DNA of 64,000 bases from NCBI RefSeq assembly GCF_018966525.1, contig NZ_CP076607.1, positions 3,410,001 to 3,474,000 of the forward strand. The letters run 5' to 3'. The notes under the pieces are model-generated. The model was not told the DNA's origin and searched no databases. It saw only the letters and a list, made by a program, of their open reading frames with translations. Below, piece by piece: positions 34,959-42,919 of this stretch (position 1 is its first letter; each line of letters begins with the position of its first letter). The stretch comes from Paenibacillus sophorae. Its GTDB lineage: Bacteria > Bacillota > Bacilli > Paenibacillales > Paenibacillaceae. Position numbers and translations under genes: made by a program.

Positions 34959-35403
34959 TCACCAATGATCGGGAATGCTTACGGAAGGCAGCAGCTTGGT
35001 AGCCATATCGCCTTTAGCTGAATTAACTTGCGCCTGCGTGAGAAAAACGCTTCCTGTGAGGTCAGCGCCGCTTAAGTCGGCATCTCTAAAGTCGGCGCCG
35101 ATCAGATCAGTCATTCTCATGTCGGAATCTCTCAGGTCGGATGCAATGAGCAAAGCGCCTCTCAAGTTAGCGCCTCTAAGGCCGGCTCCTCTTAGATTTG
35201 CGCCTATAAAGTTGCTTCCCCTACGGATTTTGTTCTGTAATTTTTGATTTTTATTAGGCATTGGCGCAGCTTTGGCCCGTACCCGTTCGCTTGCTTGCAG
35301 AAGCAGGTCATTGACAATCGCCCGATGGGCGGGGACGTTAAGCTCCAGAATCGAGCGCGGATTCAGACGGGTGAGCTCTTCCGTTTTTTCAAGAACATTC
35401 CGC
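34959..35403 (-). pseudogene. 5'-truncated copy of the Cys-rich pentapeptide-repeat gene
   Basis: The encoded segment (ELTRLNPRSILELNVPAHRA ... IPDHW) matches residues from about 130 to the end of the intact protein at 38517-39374, at high identity through the pentapeptide units (GANLRGALLIASDLRD, GADFRDADLSGADLTGS). Homology stops at about 35403, and the Cys-rich N-terminal half is missing. An internal ATG (35261) could start a 100-residue product, but it has no clear ribosome site. Confidence 0.8.
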
Positions 35404-35477
35404 TATGACCAAAATGAACGCTCTACTGTCTTGTGGGTGCTCTTTAAATGGCATTTCTCGTTTATCCGGTCTTCAAG

Positions 35478-35579
35478 TTAAAGCTGCAAAGCCGCATTAT
35501 CATCAATCTTTGCCGCTTTCGCAGGATCGGCTGACATCAGCCGGTCATACATGGTCTGATCCTGAGCGCTGTCTTTTCT
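35478..35579 (-). pseudogene. Short C-terminal gene remnant
   Basis: A frame ending in TAA reads KDSAQDQTMYDRLMSADPAK and ends AALQL. It is protein-like in composition but begins after a stop codon with no start. The parent family is not recognised. Confidence 0.35.
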
Positions 35580-35734
35580 TTAGTGCATCTGTAGTTGAAG
35601 CGATAAACAAGCTACCAATATTTTAGTCATTTTAGATTGATTGATCTATAAAAGTGGGAAATTACCTTCCTGTAACAACTCCGTACTTGTACGTTTCTGA
35701 TGGTCTGATTCAAAAAAAGAAAGGAAGTTTAAAC

Positions 35735-36011
35735 ATGAACAATAACAGATACAAGGGATTAGCGTTAATCCTGCTCGCTGTTTCCGAGTTAATGTTGGCA
35801 CTTGATTATCTTTCCGCAACGATATTCTCAGCTTCATTCGGTACACTATACTTTTCCTCTTGTCTCCAGTGGGTTCGCCAAAATGATCGCCGCCGGAATG
35901 GGACTTGGTGCCATTGATTTTCAGTTTCTAACGGGGCTTTCTCAGCCGGATTGGCTTGGAACATTCATCAAGAAGCTAGTTAGCCAAAATAAAATGATAG
36001 AGGGAGAATGA
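35735..36011 (+). pseudogene. Small two-helix membrane protein, one-base frameshift
   Basis: ATG 35735 follows AAAGGAAG. The first frame gives MNNNRYKGLALILLAVSELM ... SASFGTLYF; after TTTT at 35852-35855 the coding continues one frame over as PLVSSGFAKMIAAGMGLGAI ... GTFIKKLVSQNK to TGA 36011. Removing one T restores a protein of about 91 residues with two hydrophobic helices. It ends seven bases before the hydrolase gene, so the two were probably one unit. The family is unknown. Confidence 0.6.
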
Positions 36012-36017
36012 AAAAAC

Positions 36018-36971
36018 ATGGAGAAAAAACCTGTTCTTGAACCGGAAGCACAAAATTTTGTTAAGGCAACAGCCAATCCGCCATTTTTATTTGATTTAGG
36101 ACCTGAACAGGGGCGGATTGCGGTCGATGAAGCCCAGGCGGGCGAGGTTCAAAAGCCAGACGTGGACATTGAAGATATCAGTATTACAGGTGGTCCAAGC
36201 GGCCACGTATCCATTCGGATTCTACGTCCGAAACACGTTGCTGAGAAGAACCTGGCTGTCATTCTGTACATACATGGTGCAGGTTGGGTGTTCGGCAACG
36301 CACACACCCATGATCGGTTGATCCGTGAATTGGCTGTGAAGAGTGGAGCTGCACTTGTATTCCCGAATTACAGTCTGTCCCCTGAAGTGAAGTATCCTAC
36401 GGCTATTGAAGAAATCTATGCTGTGCTGCAGTGGATCGCAGAGCACGGCAAAGAACACGGGCTTGATTCGGATCGCTTGGCCGTAGCCGGCGATAGTGTC
36501 GGCGGCAACATGACTGCGGCAATCACGCTGCTGGCCAAAGAGCGCAGTGGTCCTGCTATTGGACAACAGCTCCTTTTCTACCCGGTTACGGATGCTTCAT
36601 TTGATACGGAATCCTATCATCAATTCGCCGAAGGATACTTTTTACGCCGGGACGGGATGAAGTGGTTCTGGGATCAGTATACAAGCGATTCTGAGGAAAG
36701 AAACCAGATTACGGCCTCCCCGCTGAGGGCAACTACCGAGCAGCTTCGCGGTCTTCCGCCGGCTCTGATCATTACAGCCGAAGCTGATGTCCTGCGGGAC
36801 GAAGGTGAAGCTTATGCGAATAAACTTCGAGAGGCTGGTGTTGATGTCACTGCGGTACGTTATCAAGGAATAATCCATGACTTCGTTATGTTGAATGCAT
36901 TATCAGACACTGCCGCAGCCAAAAGTGCAATATCTCTGGCCAGCGCTTGGCTAAAAGACGGGTTTCAATAA
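36018..36971 (+). CDS. Alpha/beta hydrolase (HSL-type esterase)
   Basis: A 317-residue cytoplasmic carboxylesterase of the hormone-sensitive-lipase-like group. Seen: the oxyanion motif HGAGWVFGN, the nucleophile elbow GDSVGGNM, the acid region ITAEADVLRDEGEAYANKL and the catalytic His in GIIHDFVML. Short acyl esters are the usual substrates. It follows a frameshifted small membrane protein gene and ends at a hairpin. It sits inside the duplicated, scarred region but is itself intact. Confidence 0.92.
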   Translation: MEKKPVLEPEAQNFVKATANPPFLFDLGPEQGRIAVDEAQAGEVQKPDVDIEDISITGGPSGHVSIRILRPKHVAEKNLAVILYIHGAGWVFGNAHTHDRLIRELAVKSGAALVFPNYSLSPEVKYPTAIEEIYAVLQWIAEHGKEHGLDSDRLAVAGDSVGGNMTAAITLLAKERSGPAIGQQLLFYPVTDASFDTESYHQFAEGYFLRRDGMKWFWDQYTSDSEERNQITASPLRATTEQLRGLPPALIITAEADVLRDEGEAYANKLREAGVDVTAVRYQGIIHDFVMLNALSDTAAAKSAISLASAWLKDGFQ

Positions 36972-37078
36972 CCCTGCCAATGAGGGGGATGTATCTTAAC
37001 TTGCATCGGTGCAATAAATTCGGACCAACAGGCTACAATTTTTTAATAACTCAGTGTTAGTAGTCCTTCATAAACAAT

Positions 37079-37113
37079 AGACCTGATGAGGAAACTCCTT
37101 ATCAGGTCTGTTT
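37079..37113 (+). terminator. Terminator after the hydrolase
   Basis: AGACCTGATGAGG pairs with CCTTATCAGGTCT, followed by GTTT. Confidence 0.75.
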
Positions 37114-37256
37114 GTATCAGTTTTTTTCATCCTAATTGAAAAATGACTATGATGGTCGCGATTTTTGCGAATTTCAGGAAAGACAAGCCTTATTTATCTA
37201 GGCGGACATCGAATCAGGCCGTTTTCGCGGCCCGCGAATCGTAATACTAATATGGA

Positions 37257-37416
37257 TTACTTATTTCCGTGAGCCTTCAAATACTCCAGCGCATTATACA
37301 TCATAACCGCCGCCTCGGCCCGAGTCAGCTTGCTTCCCGGATTGAATTTCCCGTCTTTATCCAGCGTGTTGATCTTGTAGACGAGGGAACGCTGATGCCG
37401 CCTTGGTATGAAAATG
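37257..37416 (-). pseudogene. 3' end copy of the S-layer-homology gene
   Basis: This stretch repeats the last 50 or so codons of the gene at 39764-40426 (YKINTLDKDGKFNPGSKLTR through AHGNK-stop) with only scattered differences. It stops at about 37416, where it joins a thiZ fragment. Confidence 0.85.
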
Positions 37417-37572
37417 TGCGGAGAAAAGCGGCCCGCTGGTACATTCCGCCGAACTACTCATACGGGTAGGCCAGTTCATACCCGGCGAGTCCGAAACGCT
37501 CCATCATGTCCCATACCCTGGGCACTCCGTCCTTGCCGGTCCGGCCTTTGATCTCCAGCGGCAGCAGACAAT
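37417..37572 (-). pseudogene. Internal fragment of a second thiZ copy
   Basis: Closely matches 34212-34373 of thiZ (the region encoding the signature motif and the LLPLEIKGR segment), with several base changes including ones that spoil the ABC signature. Its left edge abuts the S-layer gene tail and its right edge abuts the phosphotransferase C-terminus. Confidence 0.8.
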
Positions 37573-38489
37573 TCAATGTACCATTTGGGTCTAACGGATC
37601 CGAAACCGGCATGATCCTCCATCACGCGATGGATTCTGGCCATCATACCGTCTGTCTCTTCAGGTACGAACTTAATGCTCCATACCACGGACGATATAAG
37701 GGCCATCGCCATATAGAGGGAATACAGCTGCCAGAACATTTCATCCGGTTCTTGTCCCTGATGATATCCTTTAATCTGCCCTATGCAAAAAGGGTGGCTG
37801 ACCTCCGAACTGAATAAACCGACTTTGATGAATTCATGCACAGGGTCGCCAAAGTCCAGCCGGTTAAAATCGATAATGCCCGCCAGACGCCGATCTTGGA
37901 CGATAAGATTTCCCGTATGGAAGTCGTCATGCTGAAGCAGGTTGGCCGACTCCTTCATCAGCGGAAGGCGGCTCTCAATGAACTCCATCACTTTGTCGCC
38001 GCCGCGGATACGCTGCCCGAGTCTATCGTATTCTTCCATATAGCGCCGATGCTTTGCCGTTTTTCGTTCGGCCCACGAGGACATTCCGGGCGGCGCCTTG
38101 CATTGATGAATGATTCTTAGTTCATTTCCCGCTCCGTATCCGATGCGATATTGATCTTCAGCCGAATAAAGCGGCAGTTGATCCTCGGCATCTGCGCCTT
38201 CTATATATGTAAGAACATAGTAGCCGAGCCCGGCGTCCGGTAATCGTCCGATTTCCAGCGGCCTTGAACATTTGACGCCGTAGGCTTCCATCGTTTTCAG
38301 CACCTCGAATTCAGTCTGCTTATTCCGATATAGTCCGCCATCGAAGATCCTCAGCAGATAGCTGCTGCCGTTCTGCATCACCCGATATTTATGATCGCCG
38401 GAATAACCTTTATTTATCGGTATGATGGTTGCTCCGGTGTGCAAAAAAGGAATGCTGCGAAGTGTTTTTTCTGCAACACTGCCATCCAT
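37476..38489 (-). CDS. Phosphotransferase (APH/choline-kinase fold), chimeric C-terminus
   Basis: A 337-residue kinase-like protein. Seen: an N-lobe with GYSGDHKYRV (Gly-rich) and YLLRIFD (Lys/Arg strand), the catalytic loop LLQHDDFHTGNLIV (H-x-D-x4-N) and the metal-binding IIDFNRLDFGDP. Aminoglycoside phosphotransferases and sugar or choline kinases share this fold; the substrate is unknown. Residues up to about RPKWYIEL are family-like. The last 30 or so residues are translated out of frame from the thiZ fragment, so the natural end was lost. GGAGG precedes ATG 38489. Confidence 0.85.
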   Translation of the reverse strand: MDGSVAEKTLRSIPFLHTGATIIPINKGYSGDHKYRVMQNGSSYLLRIFDGGLYRNKQTEFEVLKTMEAYGVKCSRPLEIGRLPDAGLGYYVLTYIEGADAEDQLPLYSAEDQYRIGYGAGNELRIIHQCKAPPGMSSWAERKTAKHRRYMEEYDRLGQRIRGGDKVMEFIESRLPLMKESANLLQHDDFHTGNLIVQDRRLAGIIDFNRLDFGDPVHEFIKVGLFSSEVSHPFCIGQIKGYHQGQEPDEMFWQLYSLYMAMALISSVVWSIKFVPEETDGMMARIHRVMEDHAGFGSVRPKWYIELSAAAGDQRPDRQGRSAQGMGHDGAFRTRRV

Positions 38490-38516
38490 CGTTTGGAGCC
38501 TCCTTCGATCGCACCA

Positions 38517-39374
38517 TTATTTTGACCAATGATCAGGAATCCTTAAAGAAGGCGGAAGCTTGGTATTCATGTCGCCTTTAGCTGAGTTAACTTGTGCTTG
38601 CGTAAGAAAAATACTTCCTGTGAGATCAGCGCCGCTTAAGTCGGCATCTCTAAAGTCAGCGCCGATCAGATCCGTCACTCTCATGTCAGCATCTCTCAGG
38701 TCGGATGCAATAAGCAAAGCGCCTCTTAAGTTAGCTCCTCTAAGGGCCGTCCCTCTTAAATTTGCACCAACTAAGTCAGTTCCCTTGCGTATTTTGTTCT
38801 GCATTTTTTGGCTTTTATTATGCCCCGGTGCAGCTTTTGCCCGTACTCGTTCACTTACTTGCAGGAGCAGAACATTAACAATCGCCCGATGGGCGGGGAC
38901 GTTAAGCTCTAGAATCGAGCGTGGATTCAGACGGGTGAGATCTTCCGTTTGTTCGAGAGCATTCTGCAAGTCTTTATGAATCGGCAGAGTCTCTTCCAAA
39001 CCGAGCGCTTCATCCAAGTAACTTAGCATTTCATGCAGCTGCTGCATAATAGGGAATACCTTAAACATTTCCTGAGCCAACACCGGATGATCCCGCCAAT
39101 CGTTTCCCGCATAGGTGATTTGGGATACCTTTTGACCCGCACCAAAGCATTCATATACGGCGCACCCTCGAAAGCCTTTTGTTCTAAGGTCTTTATGAAT
39201 ACCGCAGCGGAAATCGGACTGAAGGTTTGGGCAGGGAGTGCCCCCGGCTTTATCCACGGCAAAATCGGCCGATTTGGCATACGGCAAAGCTGCACAGCAC
39301 AAACCAAAGCATTGTTCGCAATCTGCGCTTAAATGATTAATCGTGTTGCCGCTAGGAGTTCTTTGATTAGACAT
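38517..39374 (-). CDS. Cys-rich plus pentapeptide-repeat protein
   Basis: 285 residues; the start at 39374 follows AAAGGAAG (the frame continues three codons upstream without advantage). Residues about 15-80 carry eight cysteines (CEQCFGLCC, then single Cys, then CAVYEC), like a metal- or cluster-binding YkgJ-type module. A helical middle (KVFPIMQQLHEML ...) leads to a C-terminal pentapeptide repeat (GANLRGTALRGANLRGALLI ... DADLSGADLTGS), a right-handed beta-helix that in other proteins mimics DNA. Its function is unknown. A truncated second copy lies at 34959. Confidence 0.8.
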   Translation of the reverse strand: MSNQRTPSGNTINHLSADCEQCFGLCCAALPYAKSADFAVDKAGGTPCPNLQSDFRCGIHKDLRTKGFRGCAVYECFGAGQKVSQITYAGNDWRDHPVLAQEMFKVFPIMQQLHEMLSYLDEALGLEETLPIHKDLQNALEQTEDLTRLNPRSILELNVPAHRAIVNVLLLQVSERVRAKAAPGHNKSQKMQNKIRKGTDLVGANLRGTALRGANLRGALLIASDLRDADMRVTDLIGADFRDADLSGADLTGSIFLTQAQVNSAKGDMNTKLPPSLRIPDHWSK

Positions 39375-39401
39375 TGCCAACACTTCCTTTATGAGAAACT
39401 A

Positions 39402-39418
39402 CTTTATAGTTTATAAAG
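39402..39418. promoter_or_regulatory. Inverted repeat upstream of the pentapeptide gene
   Basis: CTTTATA-GTT-TATAAAG, perfect 7-base arms, 28 bases before the start. It could be an operator of MarR or TetR type. Confidence 0.45.
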
Positions 39419-39501
39419 GAATAGTGCTGGAAGTAAACAATCTTTCATTTATTCCTGAACAGAAGATGAGAGAGACCCTCTGAAGCTGCCATACAGGTTT
39501 T

Positions 39502-39744
39502 TTATGCACTTTTTTTAGCGGAAATTAGATTTACCAAAGTAATATAAAAAGGAAAAACTATACATGCACCAATCAATACCAATCCAACTGCTGGAAGCGG
39601 CTTTTCTCCGGGATTCGTAATTGGAAATAACGAAGCAAAGATATAAATATATAGCGCATAATAAGGAATCCAAAAAATACAGGTCAAATATTTGGTTCGG
39701 CGATTTCCTAATTGATGTTTCGTAAGAAAATAAAATGAAAATGA
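39502..39744 (-). pseudogene. Membrane-protein fragment lacking a start
   Basis: The frame opens right after a stop at 39745-39747 and has no ATG or GTG; only a TTG at 39687 with no ribosome site. It encodes SFSFYFLTKHQLGNRRTKYL then two hydrophobic helices (IFWIPYYALYIYIFASLF; VGLVLIGACIVFPFYITLVN). It is probably the 3' part of a larger gene cut by the rearrangements here; a TTG-started 61-residue protein is the alternative. Confidence 0.45.
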
Positions 39745-39763
39745 TTAGCCTTATCCATACGAG

Positions 39764-40426
39764 TTACTTATTCCCGTGAGCCTTAAAATACTCCAGCGCA
39801 TTATAGAGCATAACGGCCGCCTCGGCCCGTGTCAGCTTGCTTCCCGGATTGAATTTCCCATCCTTATCCAGCGTGTTGATCTTGTATACGAGGGACCGCT
39901 GAATAGCGCCTTGGTTCGAAGGATTGATTTGGTCTTCATCGGTGATTTCCGCCGGAGCAATTTTGATCATCGGCAGAATGTTGCCTTTTTCGAGCCCTTG
40001 AACGAGAAGAACGGTGAACTGCTCTTTGGTCATCGGTTCCTTGGGATCGATATCCTCAGGGATTTCAACACCGTTATAGTACGCGTTAATAAAAGCCTGG
40101 GCATACCACGAGTCATCCTTGACCTTGGTGAAAATATCGCTTGCTACGGGAGCCTTTACGAATTTAATGGCGTCAAGATTAAGCTCCAGACCGCCCGAAA
40201 TAAACTGGATGCCCTCCGCCGAGCTTATGACAGACTTGGGAATAAAATACAATCCGTATACTCCTTTAACGAGTCCGCGGTCTTTCAGACTTGCGATCTT
40301 CGCTTTACCCTGAATCGAATCGATATCAGTGAATTCGCTGCCGGCGGCAAAGCTCGCGCCTCCTGCCGAGAGCATCATTATTGCGCTGATTGAAAAGGCT
40401 GCGAAAGATTTTTTTGTCGATAACAT
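39764..40426 (-). CDS. Exported S-layer-homology protein
   Basis: 220 residues with a signal peptide (MLSTKKSFAAFSISAIMMLSAGGASFA) and SLH modules: FTDIDSIQGKAKIASLKDRGLVKGVY, DSWYAQAFINAYYNGVEIP...PMTKEQFTVLL, and NTLDKDGKFNPGSKLTRAEAAVMLYNAL. SLH domains tether proteins to pyruvylated wall polymers (family knowledge). There is no catalytic domain, so it may act alone or as a wall-bound partner. GGAGGTG precedes ATG 40426. Its 3' end is duplicated at 37257-37416. Confidence 0.9.
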   Translation of the reverse strand: MLSTKKSFAAFSISAIMMLSAGGASFAAGSEFTDIDSIQGKAKIASLKDRGLVKGVYGLYFIPKSVISSAEGIQFISGGLELNLDAIKFVKAPVASDIFTKVKDDSWYAQAFINAYYNGVEIPEDIDPKEPMTKEQFTVLLVQGLEKGNILPMIKIAPAEITDEDQINPSNQGAIQRSLVYKINTLDKDGKFNPGSKLTRAEAAVMLYNALEYFKAHGNK

Positions 40427-40525
40427 ATTGCTGCACCTCCTGCTGAGTACGGCTTAGGAAGCCGTCATATTCCCTAAACGGAGGACAGGCCGGAAAGGTT
40501 GCGGGAGGGAGCCCGGAAAGGTTAA

Positions 40526-41101
40526 TTAATCCAACTCCCGGAACAAAAGATTTCGATAAGGGTAAGGGGAACCGCTGTATTTAAACAGGAGAGCAATTCC
40601 CGACTCCTCAATCTTCACCGACCGCAGCGAGCGGGTGCAGACCAGGCCGCGAACCATGCATGCAACAGCCTTGCGGTCACCCCGGCGAATGGCCCGGGCA
40701 AGAGCGGCGGCGAAATTCCGGTTAAAGGCCAGCTCGCGGTACAGCGGCAGGACAGCGCGGGCAATCCGGCGGTGAATCTTAGTACTGAACGTAAACTGAA
40801 CCAATCCCGGCGGGATGGTAGTACCGTTCGTATATGACGCAATCGGCAGCGGAAATGTATAGGTAATAAAATAACCGATGGCGTTCGTACCGTACCCCTG
40901 CCGTGCAGCCAAAGGCGCCACAAGCTTCAGCAGAGAAGCCATAAGTCTCAAGTCGGCGCCGACGACCGCGCGGGACCAAGCGTTTGCATAGCTCCGGTTC
41001 CCGGCGATTGCCCGGTAGAACGGCAGCATGCCCCTCGCTACTTTGACCAATATGTCCGCTGTAACGAACGCATCATTTTTTTTCGTCTTCTTAAAAAGCA
41101 T
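40526..41101 (-). CDS. Unknown protein with an internal two-fold repeat
   Basis: 191 residues, basic, no signal peptide. Two related helical segments are visible: residues 20-61 (KVARGMLPFYRAIAGNRSYA...) and 111-152 (RRIARAVLPLYRELAFNRNF...), sharing ARxxLPxYRxxAxNRxxAxAxxRA. Between them lies GYGTNAIGYFITYTFPLPIAS, beta-rich. I do not recognise the family. GGGAGG is upstream of ATG 41101. Confidence 0.65.
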   Translation of the reverse strand: MLFKKTKKNDAFVTADILVKVARGMLPFYRAIAGNRSYANAWSRAVVGADLRLMASLLKLVAPLAARQGYGTNAIGYFITYTFPLPIASYTNGTTIPPGLVQFTFSTKIHRRIARAVLPLYRELAFNRNFAAALARAIRRGDRKAVACMVRGLVCTRSLRSVKIEESGIALLFKYSGSPYPYRNLLFRELD

Positions 41102-41177
41102 CCGGTTGATCCTCCCTTACAGATACTGATCTGTTATAAGGTATGGGCTCCGGGTACACATCCGTATGGGCTTTTGC

Positions 41178-42047
41178 TTAAGCAAGCGGAATAAATATTT
41201 TGATCCTCATGTCATCTGGGAACGTGGAGTTCCGCACATCGGTCACTTCAAAATCAGGTCCTTCCCCGCGATCGTAATTGGAATGGGGAAGCCATACGCC
41301 GTAGATGAAGTCCCGTATCTTCTGAATTTGCCCTGCCGGGCCATAGGCTTTGAATTCGGCGTATTTTCCTTCCGGCAGATCGAATTTGACGTATTGACTG
41401 TCCGGCGCGTCCGCACATTCCCCGGCTTCCTCACCTACAATAAAGGAGAATCCGCCATCATCCTGAAAGCTGCAGGAAATCCCGTAGACCCTATCGGGCG
41501 CCAGTCTGTACGGGATATGCAGATATCGGCCGTTCCTTCCGAATTCATCGTAAAAGCCGGGAATGTCCCGGTAATGCCGTCCTTCATTCAGATCAGTTGA
41601 ATATTCGCATCCGATGACCCATATGCGGTTCAAATGGACAATTTCCGGTTTGCCCATCTCGAATTCTTGGTCTTTACTTCCGGGATCATTCAGGAAGCTG
41701 ATCGGAGGTTGCCCGGCGAAGGTCGGATTCTTCTTCCTGTATTTCCCTGGCGTCATCCCGGCAAAGCTCTCGAAAGCGCGCGTAAAGGCCTCCTGCGAAT
41801 GATACTGATAGGCCAGGGCAACCTTGAGAATGCCTTCATCCGAATCCAATAGAAGGCGGGCCGCTTCGGTGAGCCTGCGTTTGCGGATGTACTCCTGTAC
41901 GGTAAAGCCCGATATAGCGAGAAAAAGTCGCTGAAAGTGGAAGGGGGAGAAGGAGGCCGAAGAAGCGATGTCCCGCATCCCGATTTCCTTTTGAAGATTC
42001 CGCTCGATATAATCCACGGCTTTTTGAATTTGCTGATAGTAATGCAT
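41178..42047 (-). CDS. AraC-type regulator with GyrI-like effector domain
   Basis: 289 residues: an N-terminal double helix-turn-helix (1-105; IGMRDIASSASFSPFHFQRLF and IRKRRLTEAARLLLDSDEGILKVALAYQYHSQEAFTRAFE) followed by a GyrI/SOUL-like ligand domain (about 125-289). This is the MerR-BmrR/Rob layout, usually sensing hydrophobic compounds (family knowledge). AAAGGA precedes ATG 42047. Its targets are unknown; there is no divergent partner close by. Confidence 0.9.
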   Translation of the reverse strand: MHYYQQIQKAVDYIERNLQKEIGMRDIASSASFSPFHFQRLFLAISGFTVQEYIRKRRLTEAARLLLDSDEGILKVALAYQYHSQEAFTRAFESFAGMTPGKYRKKNPTFAGQPPISFLNDPGSKDQEFEMGKPEIVHLNRIWVIGCEYSTDLNEGRHYRDIPGFYDEFGRNGRYLHIPYRLAPDRVYGISCSFQDDGGFSFIVGEEAGECADAPDSQYVKFDLPEGKYAEFKAYGPAGQIQKIRDFIYGVWLPHSNYDRGEGPDFEVTDVRNSTFPDDMRIKIFIPLA

Positions 42048-42166
42048 GGCGGCAGTCCTTTCTGCGATTTTCTGGATTTAGGACCATTATAAGCGGAGCG
42101 CTCGCGGTTTTTTTGACTTGAAATGCGGTCCTTTAGAGCGGTTGCTGCGGCTTGCCTCTTTCCTTT

Positions 42167-42196
42167 TTGCTGTGCATTTGATATGCTTATTATAAT
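42167..42196 (+). promoter_or_regulatory. Possible fur promoter with Fur-box-like sequence
   Basis: TATAAT at 42191-42196 lies within TTATAATAATTCTTA, a partial match to the TGATAAT-N-ATTATCA Fur box. The -35 candidate TTGCTG is weak. Autoregulation is plausible but not demonstrated. Confidence 0.35.
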
Positions 42197-42320
42197 AATT
42201 CTTATCTAGGAAGTTTTACGATTAAAGTTTTACGATTAGACATTAGGAAATTTAACCAGACTAAAACATGCTTCGTCAGAGGCGAGCAAGACTTTACCGT
42301 CCGAAAGGGAGGAATTTGTC

Positions 42321-42794
42321 ATGAATCCTATGGATACGATCACCCAGCAGTTTACCGCGCATAACTATAAGCTGACCTCGCAGCGCGAAGCCATCGTCAA
42401 GGTGCTTCTAGACAACGAGAAGGATCACTTAAGTGTCGAAGAGGTATATATGCTCGTTAAGGGGAGCTATCCGCAGCTTGGACTAGCGACAGTATACCGG
42501 ACGCTTGAACTGTTATGCGAACTTCATCTCGTTGAGAAAATGAACTTCGGCGACGGTGTCTCCAGATACGACCTGCGCAGCGAAGATCATGATCATATGC
42601 ATCATCATCTAATCTGCGATTCCTGTGGCAAGGTGGCTGAGATCAAGGACGACTGGCTTGCGGAGCTGGAGGAGAAACTGGAGAAAGAATACGGCTTCTC
42701 CGTAACTGATCACCGCCTCGATTTCAAAGGCACTTACCGGATCTGCACCGGCAGCGGATGCAAACGCCCGAAGGAAGGTCAGGCGATATCGTAA
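42321..42794 (+). CDS. fur: Ferric uptake regulator family protein
   Basis: A 157-residue Fur protein. The winged helix NYKLTSQREAIVKVLLDNEKDHLSVEEVYMLVK and GLATVYRTLELL match Bacillus Fur by memory, as do MNFGDGVSRYDLR and the metal-site segment DHDHMHHHLICDSCGKVAEI with the first CxxC. The second Cys pair is present as CTGSGC with wider spacing. It represses iron-uptake genes with Fe(II). A Zur or PerR role is less likely given the GDGVSRYDLR match. GGGAGG precedes ATG. Confidence 0.88.
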   Translation: MNPMDTITQQFTAHNYKLTSQREAIVKVLLDNEKDHLSVEEVYMLVKGSYPQLGLATVYRTLELLCELHLVEKMNFGDGVSRYDLRSEDHDHMHHHLICDSCGKVAEIKDDWLAELEEKLEKEYGFSVTDHRLDFKGTYRICTGSGCKRPKEGQAIS

Positions 42795-42919
42795 GCAGGC
42801 ATAACCGGGAGAAGCCATCATTCGATACTTGAAGATTATGAGGAAGAGGGAGTGTTCGGCCGGAAAGGCTAGGACGCCCCCTTTTTTTTGCCTATTTAAA
42901 ATCACTGGCCCATCCTACC

